Below, piece by piece: positions 44,601 to 55,080 of a DNA stretch of 64,000 nucleotides. The stretch is from positions 1 through 64,000 of the forward strand of contig JAFKAC010000023.1 of the NCBI GenBank assembly GCA_025766275.1. The letters run 5' to 3'. The position numbers were made by a program, and so were the translations under genes. Source of the stretch: Lactarius indigo. Taxonomy: Eukaryota > Basidiomycota > Agaricomycetes > Russulales > Russulaceae. Position 1 is the stretch's first letter, and each line of letters begins with the position of its first letter. Under the pieces are notes generated by a model. That model had not been told where the DNA came from. It saw only the letters and a list, made by a program, of their open reading frames with translations, and made no database searches.

Positions 44601-45373
44601 TCCTGTGTCAGCGGGTATATTTTGCAGTCTATTGCCGATGGGGTATTTGGTTTAAAGTCGATGGCGTGATCCCATGGTCTAGTGGGAGGGAAGCGCTGAG
44701 ATGCCTCTTCGCTGAAGAGCTTCTGGAATGCTTGATACGCCGCTGGTAGTTCCACGGGTGATTCTTCTCCTCTTGCTTGAATCGCCAGCTTGGTGGACGT
44801 CGTGGCACGTAGATATACGTCCTCCTCGTCTAAGTCTGTGACTATTTCTTCCTTTTGTTCATTAGTGAGGGCAGCAGCGATAACGGTGCTTTGGTGATGA
44901 CTGTCCTGTGTACTAATTACTATTGGCATGACCTCTTCATGTACTACCGCGTCGCGCCAATTGATAGTTGGCTCGTAGGTTGCCAACCATGGGTATCCTA
45001 GCACGATTTCCTCGGTTCTGAGGTCTGTTACGAGGAACCGCATTGTTCTGTGATATCCTTTGGCGTATACATCGAGATCGGTGAAGTGAGTGATAGACCC
45101 AGCTTTGTTTTCCGTCTGATCAATATTCCAAATCTTCCTTGGTTGGGTCAATGGCTGTGTGCCGATGCCCATCTTCTTTATGAAGTTTGGATGTATGAAG
45201 TTGTCGGTGGCTCCTGAGTCCACCAGTGCTTTTATGTTGGCCATTCGGTAATTCGTGCGTATCAAGACTGGAATTCGAAGAGAGCGAAAGCGCGTCATGA
45301 TTACAGAATTACAATTTAAAGCCCTCACCCAGGCCGATGGGTTCAGGCGCTCCGAAAACCCTCTTTTCCCCAT
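41609..45373 (-). pseudogene. pol: Pol of B2, RT catalytic region deleted
   Basis: Reads from the gag overlap to 41609 with one stop, TGA at 43451-43453 (element strand), just after ALSR. Protease DSGATDN lies near 45215; RT with WGYNNIRI near 44350; RNase H near 43800; integrase with ALDFITKLP near 42975 and TDGQSERTNQ near 42690; chromodomain near 42050. Around 44180-44187 the product goes from KHE to VAQEHD, where B1 has about 33 more codons including YMDD. The in-frame loss of about 99 bp removes two catalytic Asp residues. The rest of pol is well preserved. Confidence 0.9.
45355..45361 (-). promoter_or_regulatory. Candidate -1 frameshift heptamer, gag to pol
   Basis: On the element strand GGGTTTT reads G GGT TTT in the gag frame, the X XXY YYZ form, and lies close upstream of the gag stop. 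The same heptamer at the same place occurs in B1 (36582-36588) and C (55430-55424), with pol in the -1 frame in all three. Confidence 0.55.
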
Positions 45374-45805
45374 AAGTCCTGCAATATCAGGTCTTTTACT
45401 TCGTCAGGTGCATTTGCAACTCCCGTGAGCCACTCTTTGGCCCATTCCTCAGCGGTTTTACTGGTCGACGCGGCCTGTATTTGAGCTGGCGGTGTTTCTT
45501 GTGTGTAATAGTCAGTTCCCGTTGCTTGGACAGTGGAAGGTCTGGCATTCTGTGGCTGCCATTGTCGTGGTTGTCTGGGATGGGGACAATTTTGTGAGAG
45601 GTGACCTGGTGCATTACAATTGTAGCACAACACCGTCCTTAGGTCTCGTCGTGAGCCTCCCCTCCCCTGTCCCCTCGCTCCAGGTCCTCCTCTTGGTGGA
45701 AAGGGGGGTAAACCTGTATAGGGTGGCTTACCGTAATCGATTTCTTCTGATCCCGCCAATCTTGCTTTTGTCCGATCCACGGAGGTGTCCATTGCCCAAG
45801 GGTTC

Positions 45806-46432
45806 TGATGAACAGCAAACACAGAGGGCATACTCACAGAGACAAAGTAGACTGTGGTGAGATATGCTGGAGTGCTGGAAGCAGAGGTGAGACAGGGATC
45901 TTGCAAGTAAAGCAAAGTGAGTCTGGCACACAAGCAGTGAGAACTGATGTTGTTTACATTGGAGAGAAGGGAGCTTACCTGGCACACAAGCAGTGAGAAC
46001 TGATGTGGACCAGGAGCGTACATGGTGCTCTACTTATACACTTTCTGGTAGTGACACTGTACAAGGGTTGTAACACTAAGTCACGCAGTACAAGGAAGCA
46101 TTGTTCTATAAACGGACAAAGGAGTGGACGTTCTGAGAACAAGGAAAGAAAGAATAAGGAGAGTCCAGAAGCAAATGATATCATAGTGACATCATAATAA
46201 AGATAAAGCTAAGTACGGAACAAAGGAAAGTACAAAGGCGTTATACAACGCAGAGTCCGGATGCATGATGTCATAGAAGTACAGTGATGTCATGGCTGAC
46301 GCAATAGTAAGTCCAGATTGTACAGATCAAACAGTATCTAATCTACAAGTCCTGTATATCTAATCTAAAGCAGTCCATGCTGCAAGTCCGGTCCGTACGA
46401 GCCGCTAAGTGCACAAGGGTCACTTATCAACA
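45806..46432 (-). repeat. Solo LTR-E with target duplication GGTTC (627 bp)
   Basis: GGTTC at 45801-45805 and 46433-46437. The ends TGATGAAC and TTATCAACA (plus strand) match the copia LTR at 6833-7433. No primer-binding site follows, so it is a solo LTR inside B2 gag and is younger than B2. Confidence 0.92.
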
Positions 46433-47965
46433 GGTTCGCGAGGTTCTGGGGGACAGTCCACCCGGCGTTACCTGTTTTCTTCGGCTTGGCGTCCTTGTAT
46501 TCATCCACTTGGGCTCGGATGTGGATGTAGTTGCGTTGTCGGCGGAGTGTCACCTGTTTCCATTCGTCGAACGTTTCTGGCTTGTCCAGATCGTACATCT
46601 TTTCGTATAGCTTTTTAGGTAGCCCTTTGGTGAACAAGTCGATGGTCTGGGGATCGTTGAGGTGGTACCCCGCTTTTCTCGCGGCTTCTTCAAACTCATT
46701 GACGTATTTGTTGATATCTCCATCGACCATTTTGAGTCCCTTCCTTAGAAGCGCTTGAGCTTGTTCGCGTTCGAGGGTGTTAATGAACCTTTGGTTAAAA
46801 CCCTCTGCTACCACGTTCCACAGATCTCTCATATGTTGATCTATCCCACGTTGTATTTGCCGATTAAGCCACTTGAGGTACGAAAGTACCCATTCACTGA
46901 CCGATACCCCCTTTATATAAGATAGAAACAGGAGACTTCGTCGGTAGTCGTTGCGCATAACGGGGGTGTCGAGATTCATCCCCCAGTAGACGTGCCATTG
47001 TGTGAGGAACAAGTCCACTTTAGTGCGGTCTCCGTCAAAGATGGTGGGAGGTTCACCTGTCAGCTTTTCATGTCCATGTCCTCCTCCTCCTGGTGGGCCT
47101 CTGCCGCCTCTGCCTGGGGGTCCTCCTTCTGGTGGGTTATTTGGGAGGTCTGGTGGATTTCCTCCTCTGCCTGGTCGCCGGGGAAAGTCTCCTCCTGGTG
47201 GCCCTCCCCATCCTGGTGGAGGGTCTAGCGATAGTCCTTGTCTTCATCCATCCCCCAACGGGGGATCTCCTTGATTGGGTCCGATAGCCCGAAAGATTGC
47301 TGCGTCATCTGCAGTCATACGGTGCCCTGTTCCGGGGTCAATGGGCATAAGGTGTTGCTGTGACTCTCGTCTGATTGCTTCGGCCGCTTCTCGCACCGCT
47401 TGTTCTCTGACAATCATGATTTCTTCAGCCGTCATGGTGGTGGTTGCCATTTCTGCTGCTGGTGATCATACGTGAATGACTTCTGGCTGGTCGGAAATGT
47501 GTAGAGACTCAGCTTGTTGGATGGTATATTGTTCGATAGGTCCGACGCTTGTGGGTCGATTTTCTTCGCTTTGTTCGTCTTCTTCAGTTTCTTCACTGAC
47601 TGCTTCTCCAGTAGAGTGTTCTCGTAACTGGCCGTCAATGGGTCCCCAGTCGGCTCGTGAATTGAGTTCGCGCACGTCGATGTCGCACTGGTATTGCCTC
47701 CCCACTGGTCTGACAACATCCCAGCGGCGGTCTATGGGGTTCCACGTAACTTCTACCCAACACAAGTGGTCGAAATTGAACTCAACAGGTCTGAACCTTG
47801 TAGGTCCATTGAACTCTACAAAGTATCCGGTTTCGTCTCCTCGGTCTCTCCACCTAGCTGCTCCTAGGAATCGGGTTGGTACGTTGTGATCCCCCCTTCA
47901 TTCTAGATAATAAGGACGGAAGTTCGTTCACTGGTCTCTGGTGTTGACAGTTGCCACAATGAAGG

Positions 47966-47976
47966 ATCTTGGTCTT
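47966..47976 (-). promoter_or_regulatory. Self-priming primer-binding site of B2
   Basis: The element-strand AAGACCAAGAT, two bases after the 5' LTR, is complementary over 11 nt to ATCTTGGTCTT in that LTR (minus 48179-48169). That segment starts 34 nt after TATTTAA (minus 48213). The LTR segment also has an upstream inverted copy, so it can form a hairpin. Confidence 0.75.
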
Positions 47977-47978
47977 AA

Positions 47979-48431
47979 TGTAACGCCGTCACGACGTTAG
48001 CTCGACTTGAGCTTGGTAAGGCGACTTTGTAACTTAGCTGATCACGCCTCAAGGTGTATGGCACGAAGGCAACTTCTAGATGTTCGAAGACACTAGTATA
48101 ACTACGGCACCCTAGTCGAGATAGGGGCGAGAGTGCGAAATGCGAGAACAAAGAAGTGATGATTGAAGAAGACCAAGATGGCGTATCTTGGTCTTCCGCA
48201 GCTACCTTAAATACAAGAAGAGCAGGCTTTCAAGCACTGCTATGAGTCACAGTATGTAGTGTCCAACGTATCGCATAAGTAGCGCATTCCTAATACTACT
48301 ACTACCTGTACTAGGATCAAGTCATCCGTCAACGCCTAACTCCTATCGTAAAGTCCGAGTCCGTGACTAATTTTCCTTACTGCCATAGCCACAACTGGTA
48401 CAGTAAGGGTCCGATGCGCGCAATCGTAACA
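47979..48431 (-). repeat. 5' LTR of B2 (453 bp)
   Basis: Identical in length to the 3' LTR. It contains the minus-strand TATTTAA box and the self-primer hairpin. Confidence 0.92.
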
Positions 48432-48436
48432 CTCTT

Positions 48437-48605
48437 GGCTGAGGACGACGACACCGAAGTACCAAACACTCAGCTCACGCCATGGACGCCTCTTGCACCA
48501 ACAGAGGGGCCCATCACCGCACAAGAATGGATCAATGTCGTCACCAGATTCCCAGACCCAACAACTACCCCCGATGACGAACGAGCAGTCGTCCACGTCT
48601 TCTGA
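48437..48605 (+). pseudogene. pol: C-terminal end of B1 Pol displaced by B2
   Basis: About 56 codons that continue the B1 frame beyond the insertion, ending at a stop at 48603-48605. They match the last residues of B2 pol: acidic EDD, then TAQEW, RFPDPT and DDE blocks. Confidence 0.85.
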
Positions 48606-48728
48606 AACAATCGTGGTGAGCACAAGCCGATCGCCGCTATCCCCCCAAGCGACGACCTCATCGGCGTTCGTGGAGTTTTCCCGAGCAACAACCAGCGTTC
48701 AAGCGCTGATGGAGTACGAGTTGGAGGG

Positions 48729-49512
48729 TTGGAGGAGAGTAGCGGCGGAGTGGCAGAAAGACCAGCTGGACTCAGCAGTGGCCCGACTGAGGGAGATGTG
48801 AGAGCAATGGCAGCAATGGCGGCAGTTGAGGCTGGCCATGACGACGAAGATTATTACCTGGCGAGACACTCCTTCCTTCGAACGAAACGCGACACTGATA
48901 ATCCCCGGGTCACGCCCTGGCTCATCCACTCCGATGGCTCCCCCATGTATCGAGGACGCGTGCACGTGCCTGGCACTGCCGATCACCGTCCGTTCACCGC
49001 CGCCGAGGACCCCGCGCATGTTATTGCGCCTGAGGGGTTCCGGGTGAACCAACGACCCCATTACATTCGATACCCCATCACCGGGCCCGACGGAGTAGAG
49101 AGGGACACGTTGCACGTCCAAATCATCGGAGGGGCAGATCCCCTCATACTAGGAGTTATACCGGGCTCGCCACACGTATATGGTAAGCCCTTCTACGCCG
49201 AACCCCACGTATCCGCCGTGCTTCGCCCCACGTATCCCCACGAAGACCTCGTCGTCTTTGAGGCGGACCAAATCACCGACCGGGCCCTCAATCGCATTAA
49301 CGATGAGTTGCTCACGGCTGAGGTCACGTGCTTCCGCATGGCCAGCTACGAGCTCGACCGCCTCCGCGCCTGAGTCAGCCAACTCCACGCCATGATCGAA
49401 TGTGCACAAGACGACAGGCGCGACTCAATCTATCGACTGGAGCGAGCCACTGCGTTGGAGTGTATCGCCGATGAGCAGCGCGATTGGCCGGCAAGAGACT
49501 TTCGGTGAGTCG
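48729..49512 (+). pseudogene. Third ORF of B1, one in-frame TGA
   Basis: Homologue of the B2 third ORF: DDEDYY near the start, HYIRYPITGPDGVER, GVIPGSPHVYGKPFYAE, HEDLVVFE. A TGA at 49371-49373 interrupts the C-terminal helix. The same frame then continues through IYRLERAT to RDFR, ending at TGA near 49507, as in B2. Upstream, 48493-48801 holds the second similar frame. Confidence 0.7.
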
Positions 49513-49537
49513 GGGTCTCACGCTGAAGAGGAGGTGA

Positions 49538-50061
49538 TGTCATGTTTCGTATGAACACCCTTACTGTACCGGTTGCAACTACGGCGGTAAGGTATATTAG
49601 TTGCGGACTTACTTACGGTGATACGGTAGTGCGATAGGCAATTGCGACTGATAGCTGACTGAGCGGTACCTGGATGACTCAATACTAGTACAGATACTAG
49701 TAGTATTAGTTTGAGATGTTTCTGCGATATGTTGGACGCTTACTTACTGTGACTCATAGCAGCACTTCTAAGCCTGCTCGACTTGTATTTAATCTGTCTT
49801 GTGAAGACCAAGATATGCCATCTTGGTCTTCTTGAATCGTCACTTGTTCTGACCTCACACTCTGTCTCTATTCCCTCCTTCTCGCACAGAATCCAAGTTT
49901 GCTTGTAACAGTCATCGACCAGTACGACTTGCCGGTATACCTTCGCGTATTTACCCAAGGCAAGGGCACAAACCTCCATGTTGTTGTGTCAGCAAGAATA
50001 TTCGCTAAGTTGTTACCGCCTCATCGAGCTCAAGTCAAGCTGACATCGTGACGACGTAACA
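49538..50061 (+). repeat. 3' LTR of B1 (LTR-B, 524 bp)
   Basis: It follows the purine tract GAAGAGGAGGTGA, starts TGTCATGTTTC and ends GACGTAACA. It has TATTTAA and, 34 nt on, ATCTTGGTCTT. Same family as 3507-4015 and 9290-9843, related to the B2 LTRs. Confidence 0.88.
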
Positions 50062-50175
50062 GCATGTCCGTGAACACATGTCCCATGTCTGTGAATACAT
50101 GTCATGTGTTTACGGAAACGCAGTCTGAGTCCGTGGAACCATGTAGCATGTCCGTGAACACATGTCCCATCCCAC
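50062..50175. repeat. Short imperfect repeats of CATGTCCGTGAACACATG
   Basis: Three to four imperfect copies between the B1 LTR and the next gene. Each unit is self-complementary at its ends (CATGT / ACATG). Confidence 0.6.
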
Positions 50176-50307
50176 ATTCCTTCCCAGTAAGAAACCTGTA
50201 TCACCATACCACTCATGAGTCTATTTAAACCTCATTATATGTAGCACAATTCCACAAATATCACATTGTTCTACAACACACTTCCTCATACTTCTACCAA
50301 CATCACT

Positions 50308-52322
50308 ATGCAGTCTGATCATCTATCTGGGAGCTCAGCTGGGGAATCTGAGGTTTCCCGTCCATCTATCCATGCCCTTGGTGACAGGTTTTCCATCACT
50401 TCTCAGGATGCCCACATCCTGAAGGGGTATGTTGAAGAGTTTCAAAAGGCTGACACAGAGATACGGAAGACCATCCTTGAGAAGGCTATGGGGGAGCTAT
50501 ATACTCTTCAGCCTCCAAACTCTACATTCAATAAGAAGATGGCCAAGATGGTATGCATACTTGCACTCTATCCATGTAATCACTCATGGACACAAAATGA
50601 CCTCCAGAAAATAAGGACATGGTTTTACAATCACTACTCACGTCCTCATCGTCAGCTTATCAAGTTTACTTGGAAGTGGTCAGCCAGAAATGCATTCTAC
50701 CATGAGAACAAGGAAGAGATTATGGAACTTGCACAGAGTATGTCTGGTGGAATTCCTGGATCTCAGGCATTCCTCGGAGCCCTCCAAGATGCAACAACAT
50801 CACTATGGAAGAAGCTGTCTATTGAAGAGCAAGAACCATATGCAGAAATAGCAAAGGAGTGGTCAGAGGATAGACCCCCAAGGGATATCCAAGCCAAGTA
50901 AGTGGTTAATCATGTGTTAGTGATCCACCAATCTTATTTACTTGTTCAGAATGGCCCAGGCTAAATTCCGTAGCCGGATAGTTAGGGACTTCCAGACCCA
51001 GCTATTCAAGACATGTGGAATGCGCTCAATAGTTCTAGTAGCATATGCAGACACAGATGGAAGACCCAGAGCTGCCATGTATGTATTCCTAAGAATTATC
51101 TGGTTGAAGCACTGTTATATCTGTTCCCATCTATTTACAGGAATGACTGGAATAAGGTCCTGGATGATGGCATGTCCTTTTCTGATTTCTGCCCAGATTG
51201 GAGAAATGCCTCAATCTGGCAGGAATGGATGAAATATTGCAGGAAGTGCTTTGTCCCAGGTTGTAACATTCACAAATCCCAATACAGCTACAAGCCCCAT
51301 CTCATATTTATGAAACAGAGAATGATCAAGGTGCCCATTCCGGGCGCTCAAAGGTCCTCTGGACCAAAGTAAAGATTGTGATAGACACAGATGGTGAGCC
51401 AGACATTCCTTCTGTTACTCCGGAGGATGGCTATTCAGCCAAGACCATTCAAACTGTGCTGAGGGATTATTGTAATTCACACATCCGTGAGTGTTTCATA
51501 TACTCTATGGAGTCCTGAATAACATAAGTGAGTCAGGGTATGTCTCCAGAAGGAAGAATGCAACCATCCCATGGAGTAAACTTTCCAGTGATCCACCAAC
51601 ATGGATTGAAGAAGAGTGCTACCCTTTGGGGTTTCTGTGGGCAGACCCATCAAAACTTTGTCTGGTTCAGGTGTTCCAGTTGCTAGACCACTGGAGGCAA
51701 TGCCAGAGGGAGGGGTTGATCCCACTAATCTGGAACCTGTCCTGTGAGCTTCTTGCTAATGTGGATCACCCTGTACAGCATATCCGGAACCCAAAATGGA
51801 CCTGCAGAAGAAGTTCCAAATTCAATGAGCCAGAGTCTGACAATCAAAGTGAAGAGGAGGACTTTGCAAAGGAGATTCAGGCTCTACACTCTCCATCTGT
51901 GACACCACCCCTTCCACCATCTCCTTCTCCATCTCCCTTCCGTAGAAACAAGGAGATTGAACAGACATCCATTCCTGGTGAGCAGCCTATCCCTTCTCCT
52001 ATGTTTATATACCCATTCACACTATCTTATAGACATTGGTGAATCACCACATCCTCCTCCATCAAGTATATCAAGACCCAAAAGTTTCCAAGCACATCAT
52101 CGGATTCAAAGAGGAACTCCAATTAGACCTGCAACACACTTCAACTCAGATCCACCAGAGCTTGAGCAAGAGCCAGTCAAGTGAGTGGTTAAGATCACAC
52201 ACAAAGCCAGGTAAGCAATTATAGTAAGCACATACATCATTATCTGACAATTATATAGAAATGCAGACACTGGTAGGGGTTCAGGTGGACTTGATCCTAC
52301 ATACCTTCAGAGAGATCATTAG
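50308..52322 (+). CDS. Intact seven-exon gene, expanded Agaricomycete family (~549 aa)
   Basis: Exons inferred: 50308-50897, 50950-51078, 51141-51259, 51319-51490, 51550-51977, 52033-52180, 52259-52322. The coding length is a multiple of three and no stop occurs. Most introns are 52-78 bp with standard ends; donors at 51260 and 51491 are weaker. The N-terminal half has a helical, HMG-like or histone-like segment (LWKKLSIEEQEPYAEIAKEW), then IVRDFQTQLFKTCGMRSIVLVAY, a block DGEPDIPSVTP, and IPWSKL. It ends in a Ser/Pro-rich tail. I recognise this arrangement from a large hypothetical family in Agaricomycetes, function unknown. An in-frame ATG at 50266 is an alternative start. It is one of two genes here with no visible damage. 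Confidence 0.75.
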
Positions 52323-52439
52323 GGTTACAATAACATTTTGTAGAAATATTAGAATATGTTTAAATGTGAACAGTTTACTGGGATCTGCCTCCCATTCTGG
52401 ATTCTAGATAACTCACAGCATTTCCTCACCCATTCCAGG
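52323..52439. other. Gene-to-satellite junction
   Basis: AT-rich sequence with no feature. It probably includes the 3' UTR of the preceding gene. Confidence 0.4.
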
Positions 52440-53415
52440 AAGATTCATGTAAGGCCAGTCATGTCGTCCGTGTTAGTCACTACACGGAAGGCATGTCGTC
52501 CGTGTTAGTCACTACACGGAAAGCATTTCTTCTGTGTTAGTCACTACATGGGAGGCATGTCTTCTGTGTAGTAATCACTAAACGGAACGTATGTCTTCTG
52601 TGTAGTAATCACTGAACAGAAAGTATGTCTTCTGTGTTGTCACTACACGGAAAGCATATCTTCCGTGTTAGTCACTACACGGAAGGCATGTCTTCCGTGT
52701 TAGTCACTACACGGAAGGCATTTCTTCCATGTTTGGTCACTACACAGAAAGCATGTCCTCTGTGGTGAGTCTTCCATGTTGGCCACTTCATGGAAGGCAA
52801 TCCTTCCGTGTTGGCTACTACATGGAAGGCTTGTCCTCTTTGCTAGTCGCTACATGGAAAGCATTTCTTCTGTCACGATCATGTGACATCGTGACGACAT
52901 GTCACACGACACGCGTTCTCAAGTTTTGACCTCGAAAGTTTTGCAGAAGTCTGGTATGGTCTAAAGCACGCCTTATGGTGCTAGTATCACAAATCATCCA
53001 CGTAGCAGTAGATAAGTGACATGGCTTGTAGAAAACAGCCCCCGAAAACCACAGTATGTAAGACTATAAGAGTAGTAGAGTAGCAAGTAGATTACTTGTC
53101 TACTCTTAGTTCCTGAATCCGACCTAGTTTGCCTTGTCTCACAACCCCGCGTGCTCTCCCCTCTCTCTAGCGATACTCTTTGAGTTGAGCCTAGAAATCC
53201 CCGAAGCTTGACTTGTTTACAGAACAAGTCCTGACTCTACCAGCGCGTTGAGCTCAGCTCTGCAGAAAAACCCGTATGGTCCCTCGGAACTGTAACATCT
53301 TCCATGTTGGCCACTACATGGAAGGTGAGTGTTCCATGCTGGCCATTATATGGAATGCATAGCTTCTGTAGTTGTCACTACATGGAATGTTTGATGTTCC
53401 ATATGCTAGCCAGTC
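52440..53415. repeat. Hairpin minisatellite, ~32-bp unit, split by a solo LTR
   Basis: At least 12 imperfect units of the form CTTCCGTGTTAGTCACTACACGGAAG (described in halves: CTTCCGTG and CACGGAAG around a TAGTCACT loop). The array is interrupted at 52871-53297 by LTR-G and continues to about 53415 with decayed units. Confidence 0.85.
52871..53297 (+). repeat. Solo LTR-G with target duplication TCTTC (427 bp)
   Basis: TCTTC at 52866-52870 and 53298-53302. The ends are TGTCACGATC and CTGTAACA. A TATAAG box at 53065 is followed by an inverted-repeat region around 53070-53110, as in the other self-priming LTRs. Its inverted relative is at 22086-22488. Confidence 0.9.
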
Positions 53416-53776
53416 CCATTACAATGTGTTATCTAAGTCTCCAGATACATTTAGACATATGTGTATTCAATTGACTATTCCCACTTCAAGAAATTTCTCT
53501 GGAGCAAAAGAACTCTAAACTGACATCGGGTGGCCCATGAATTCTGGAAAAATCTAGTGCATCGGCCGACGTCAGTTGGCCCATGAGTCATGAGGGAATC
53601 TGCCCGTCGGGTGGCCCATCAACAATGGAACTGATGGCAGATCATTATGTGCAACATGCTGCTGTGCTGAGCTAGTCTACAGTGTGGACATAAGAGCTCT
53701 GAGATCACCATCTGGAATGTACGCCAGACGTGCCACTGCCATGACGACTAACTAACACATGACCAATCAATTAAAG
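53416..53776. other. Spacer with three short direct repeats
   Basis: GTCGGGTGGCCCATGA-like repeats near 53525, 53572 and 53608. A possible end of an upstream exon (about 53680-53735) and a branch-point-like CTAAC near 53752 precede the exon at 53777. Confidence 0.4.
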
Positions 53777-54329
53777 GTTTATATTCAAAAAGATCATACT
53801 ACCTCTTGTGAGGGTATGGAGACAGCCAGATGTCTGGAAAGTAATCAAACAGCATATAATTGTGCTCAAGCCGAATGTGAGTCGATGCTCGCTATGATAG
53901 AAGAATTGATAGAAGAGAGAACAACATGTATTCTAGGCATTCCCATCGCTATATGATTGGGTTTCATACCCGATCACACTGCTCATCAAATCGATATATG
54001 ATGTGGAGAGGAAGAGAATACGCAAGGGTCTAATGCCTTGCCACATGCACGTTAAATTGGTTGCAGCATTAGAACAAGCACTGTGCTTCTGCCATACTGG
54101 AAATGCTGCTGTGTTCGCAACCAGTCTGATGGGTTCTCTCAAGTTGAGCAAAGGAGCTCTTAAAGATGGGTTTCCAATGCTACAAGACTTGTTCGAACAT
54201 CCCACGATCAAGCAGGCAATGGAGCATGGTCTTGTGATTGCTCATCGAAAATGGCCACTGAAAAATGGATATCCTGCCATGGCATCTAAGAAAGCTCAAG
54301 TTCTATCATATTCTATGAGACATTTCCAT
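53777..54329 (+). pseudogene. Two-exon paralogous fragment of the large unknown gene
   Basis: Exons 53777-53876 (100 bp) and 53937-54329 (393 bp) with a 60-bp GT-AG intron. Exon lengths and phases equal those of exons 4 and 5 of the gene at 11657-16348. Shared blocks: IILPLVRVW, IVLKP, FPSLYDWVSYPITLLI, CFCHTGNAAVFATSLM, LKDGFPML, and the end SMRHFH before the splice donor. Both exons are open. Upstream exons are at best remnants, and downstream of the donor (54330) a hairpin array starts within about 50 bp. Fragment of a mobile or duplicating gene, or a dead copy. Confidence 0.75.
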
Positions 54330-54371
54330 GTAAGCCCATAATATTCTATCTTCTATCTTTTCTTTTCACCA

Positions 54372-55080
54372 GGTATATGGACTATCACTCATACGCGGCA
54401 CCTTTTGAGGTTGATTTCATATCAAAAAGGCACCACGTATATTCAATCTCATTATATGCAGCACCTTTTGATATGAAAGTGACCTCAAAGGGTGCCGCGT
54501 ATAATGAGATTGGATATACGCGGCACCTTTTTGATATGAAATTGACTTCAAAAGGCGCTGCGTATAATGAGATTGGATATACACGGCGCCTTTTGAGGTT
54601 GATTTCATACCCAAAGGGTGCTGCATATATTCAATCTCATTATACACGGCGCCTTTTGAAGTCAATTTCATATCAAAAAGGTGCCGCGTATAATGAGATT
54701 GAATATACGCGGCACCCATTGGGTATGAAATCAACCTCAAAAGGCGCCGCATATATCCAATCTCATTATACGCGGCGCCTTTTGAAGTCAATTTCATATC
54801 AAAAAGGCACCGCGTATATTCAATCTCATTATACGCGGCACCTTTGTGGGTATGAAATCAACTTCAAAAGGCGCCGCGTATATCCAATCTCATTATACGC
54901 GGCACTTTTTGAGGTCGCTTTCACACCAAAATGGTGCTGTGTATAATCAGATTCATTACATACTTACCTGCATATATTGCATCTCATTATATGTGGCCAG
55001 TTTGGGAAATATCGGAACCCAAAAGGTGCCGCGTATATCGTATCTCATTATACGCGGCCGGTTTGGGCTCCCAGAATATA
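54372..55080. repeat. Hairpin minisatellite, ~62-bp unit
   Basis: About nine to ten units made of GCGGCGCCTTTTGA, a TTTCATA centre and TCAAAAAGGTGCCGCG (imperfect complementary arms), joined by a linker TATAATGAGATTG that also occurs inverted. It decays after about 54930. Sequence unrelated to the other arrays, but built on the same hairpin principle and again placed right after the HFH splice donor. Confidence 0.85.

Larger units (their letters stand above)
45343..47890 (-). pseudogene. gag: Gag of B2, split by a solo LTR
   Basis: One frame from roughly 47890: an N-terminal domain (FVEFNGPTRFRPVEFNFDHLCW, ELNSRADWGPIDG), an acidic linker, MATTTMTAEEIM near 47450, a Pro/Gly-rich stretch, a Gag core (IFDGDRTKVDLFLTQWHVYWG), and a CCHC knuckle (CYNCNAPGHLSQNC). 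It ends KEGFRSA, overlapping pol. TGA codons near 47244 and 47466 break the frame. A solo LTR-E (45806-46432) separates PQNLA from NPWAMD. The exact N-terminus is not determined. Confidence 0.82.
40238..48431 (-). mobile_element. Complete Ty3/gypsy element B2 nested in B1 (8194 bp)
   Basis: Minus-strand element with 453-bp LTRs at 40238-40690 and 47979-48431. Target duplication CTCTT lies at 40233-40237 and 48432-48436. Removing it plus one duplication restores the B1 pol reading frame. It has gag, pol and a third ORF. Gag is broken by a solo LTR-E and RT lacks the YxDD region, so it cannot move on its own. Confidence 0.95.
35896..50061 (+). mobile_element. Ty3/gypsy element B1, 5'-truncated, split by B2
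   Basis: Plus-strand parts 35896-40237 and 48437-50061 form one element: C-terminal gag, pol, third ORF and 3' LTR. B2 (40238-48431) inserted near the pol C-terminus with duplication CTCTT. The 5' LTR and N-terminal gag are missing; the array abuts the break. Several TGA stops show it is dead. Confidence 0.9.

Noticed and set aside
54377..54946. A 189-codon ORF with repeated peptide units
   Set aside because: Translation of the hairpin minisatellite; the opposite strand is equally open.
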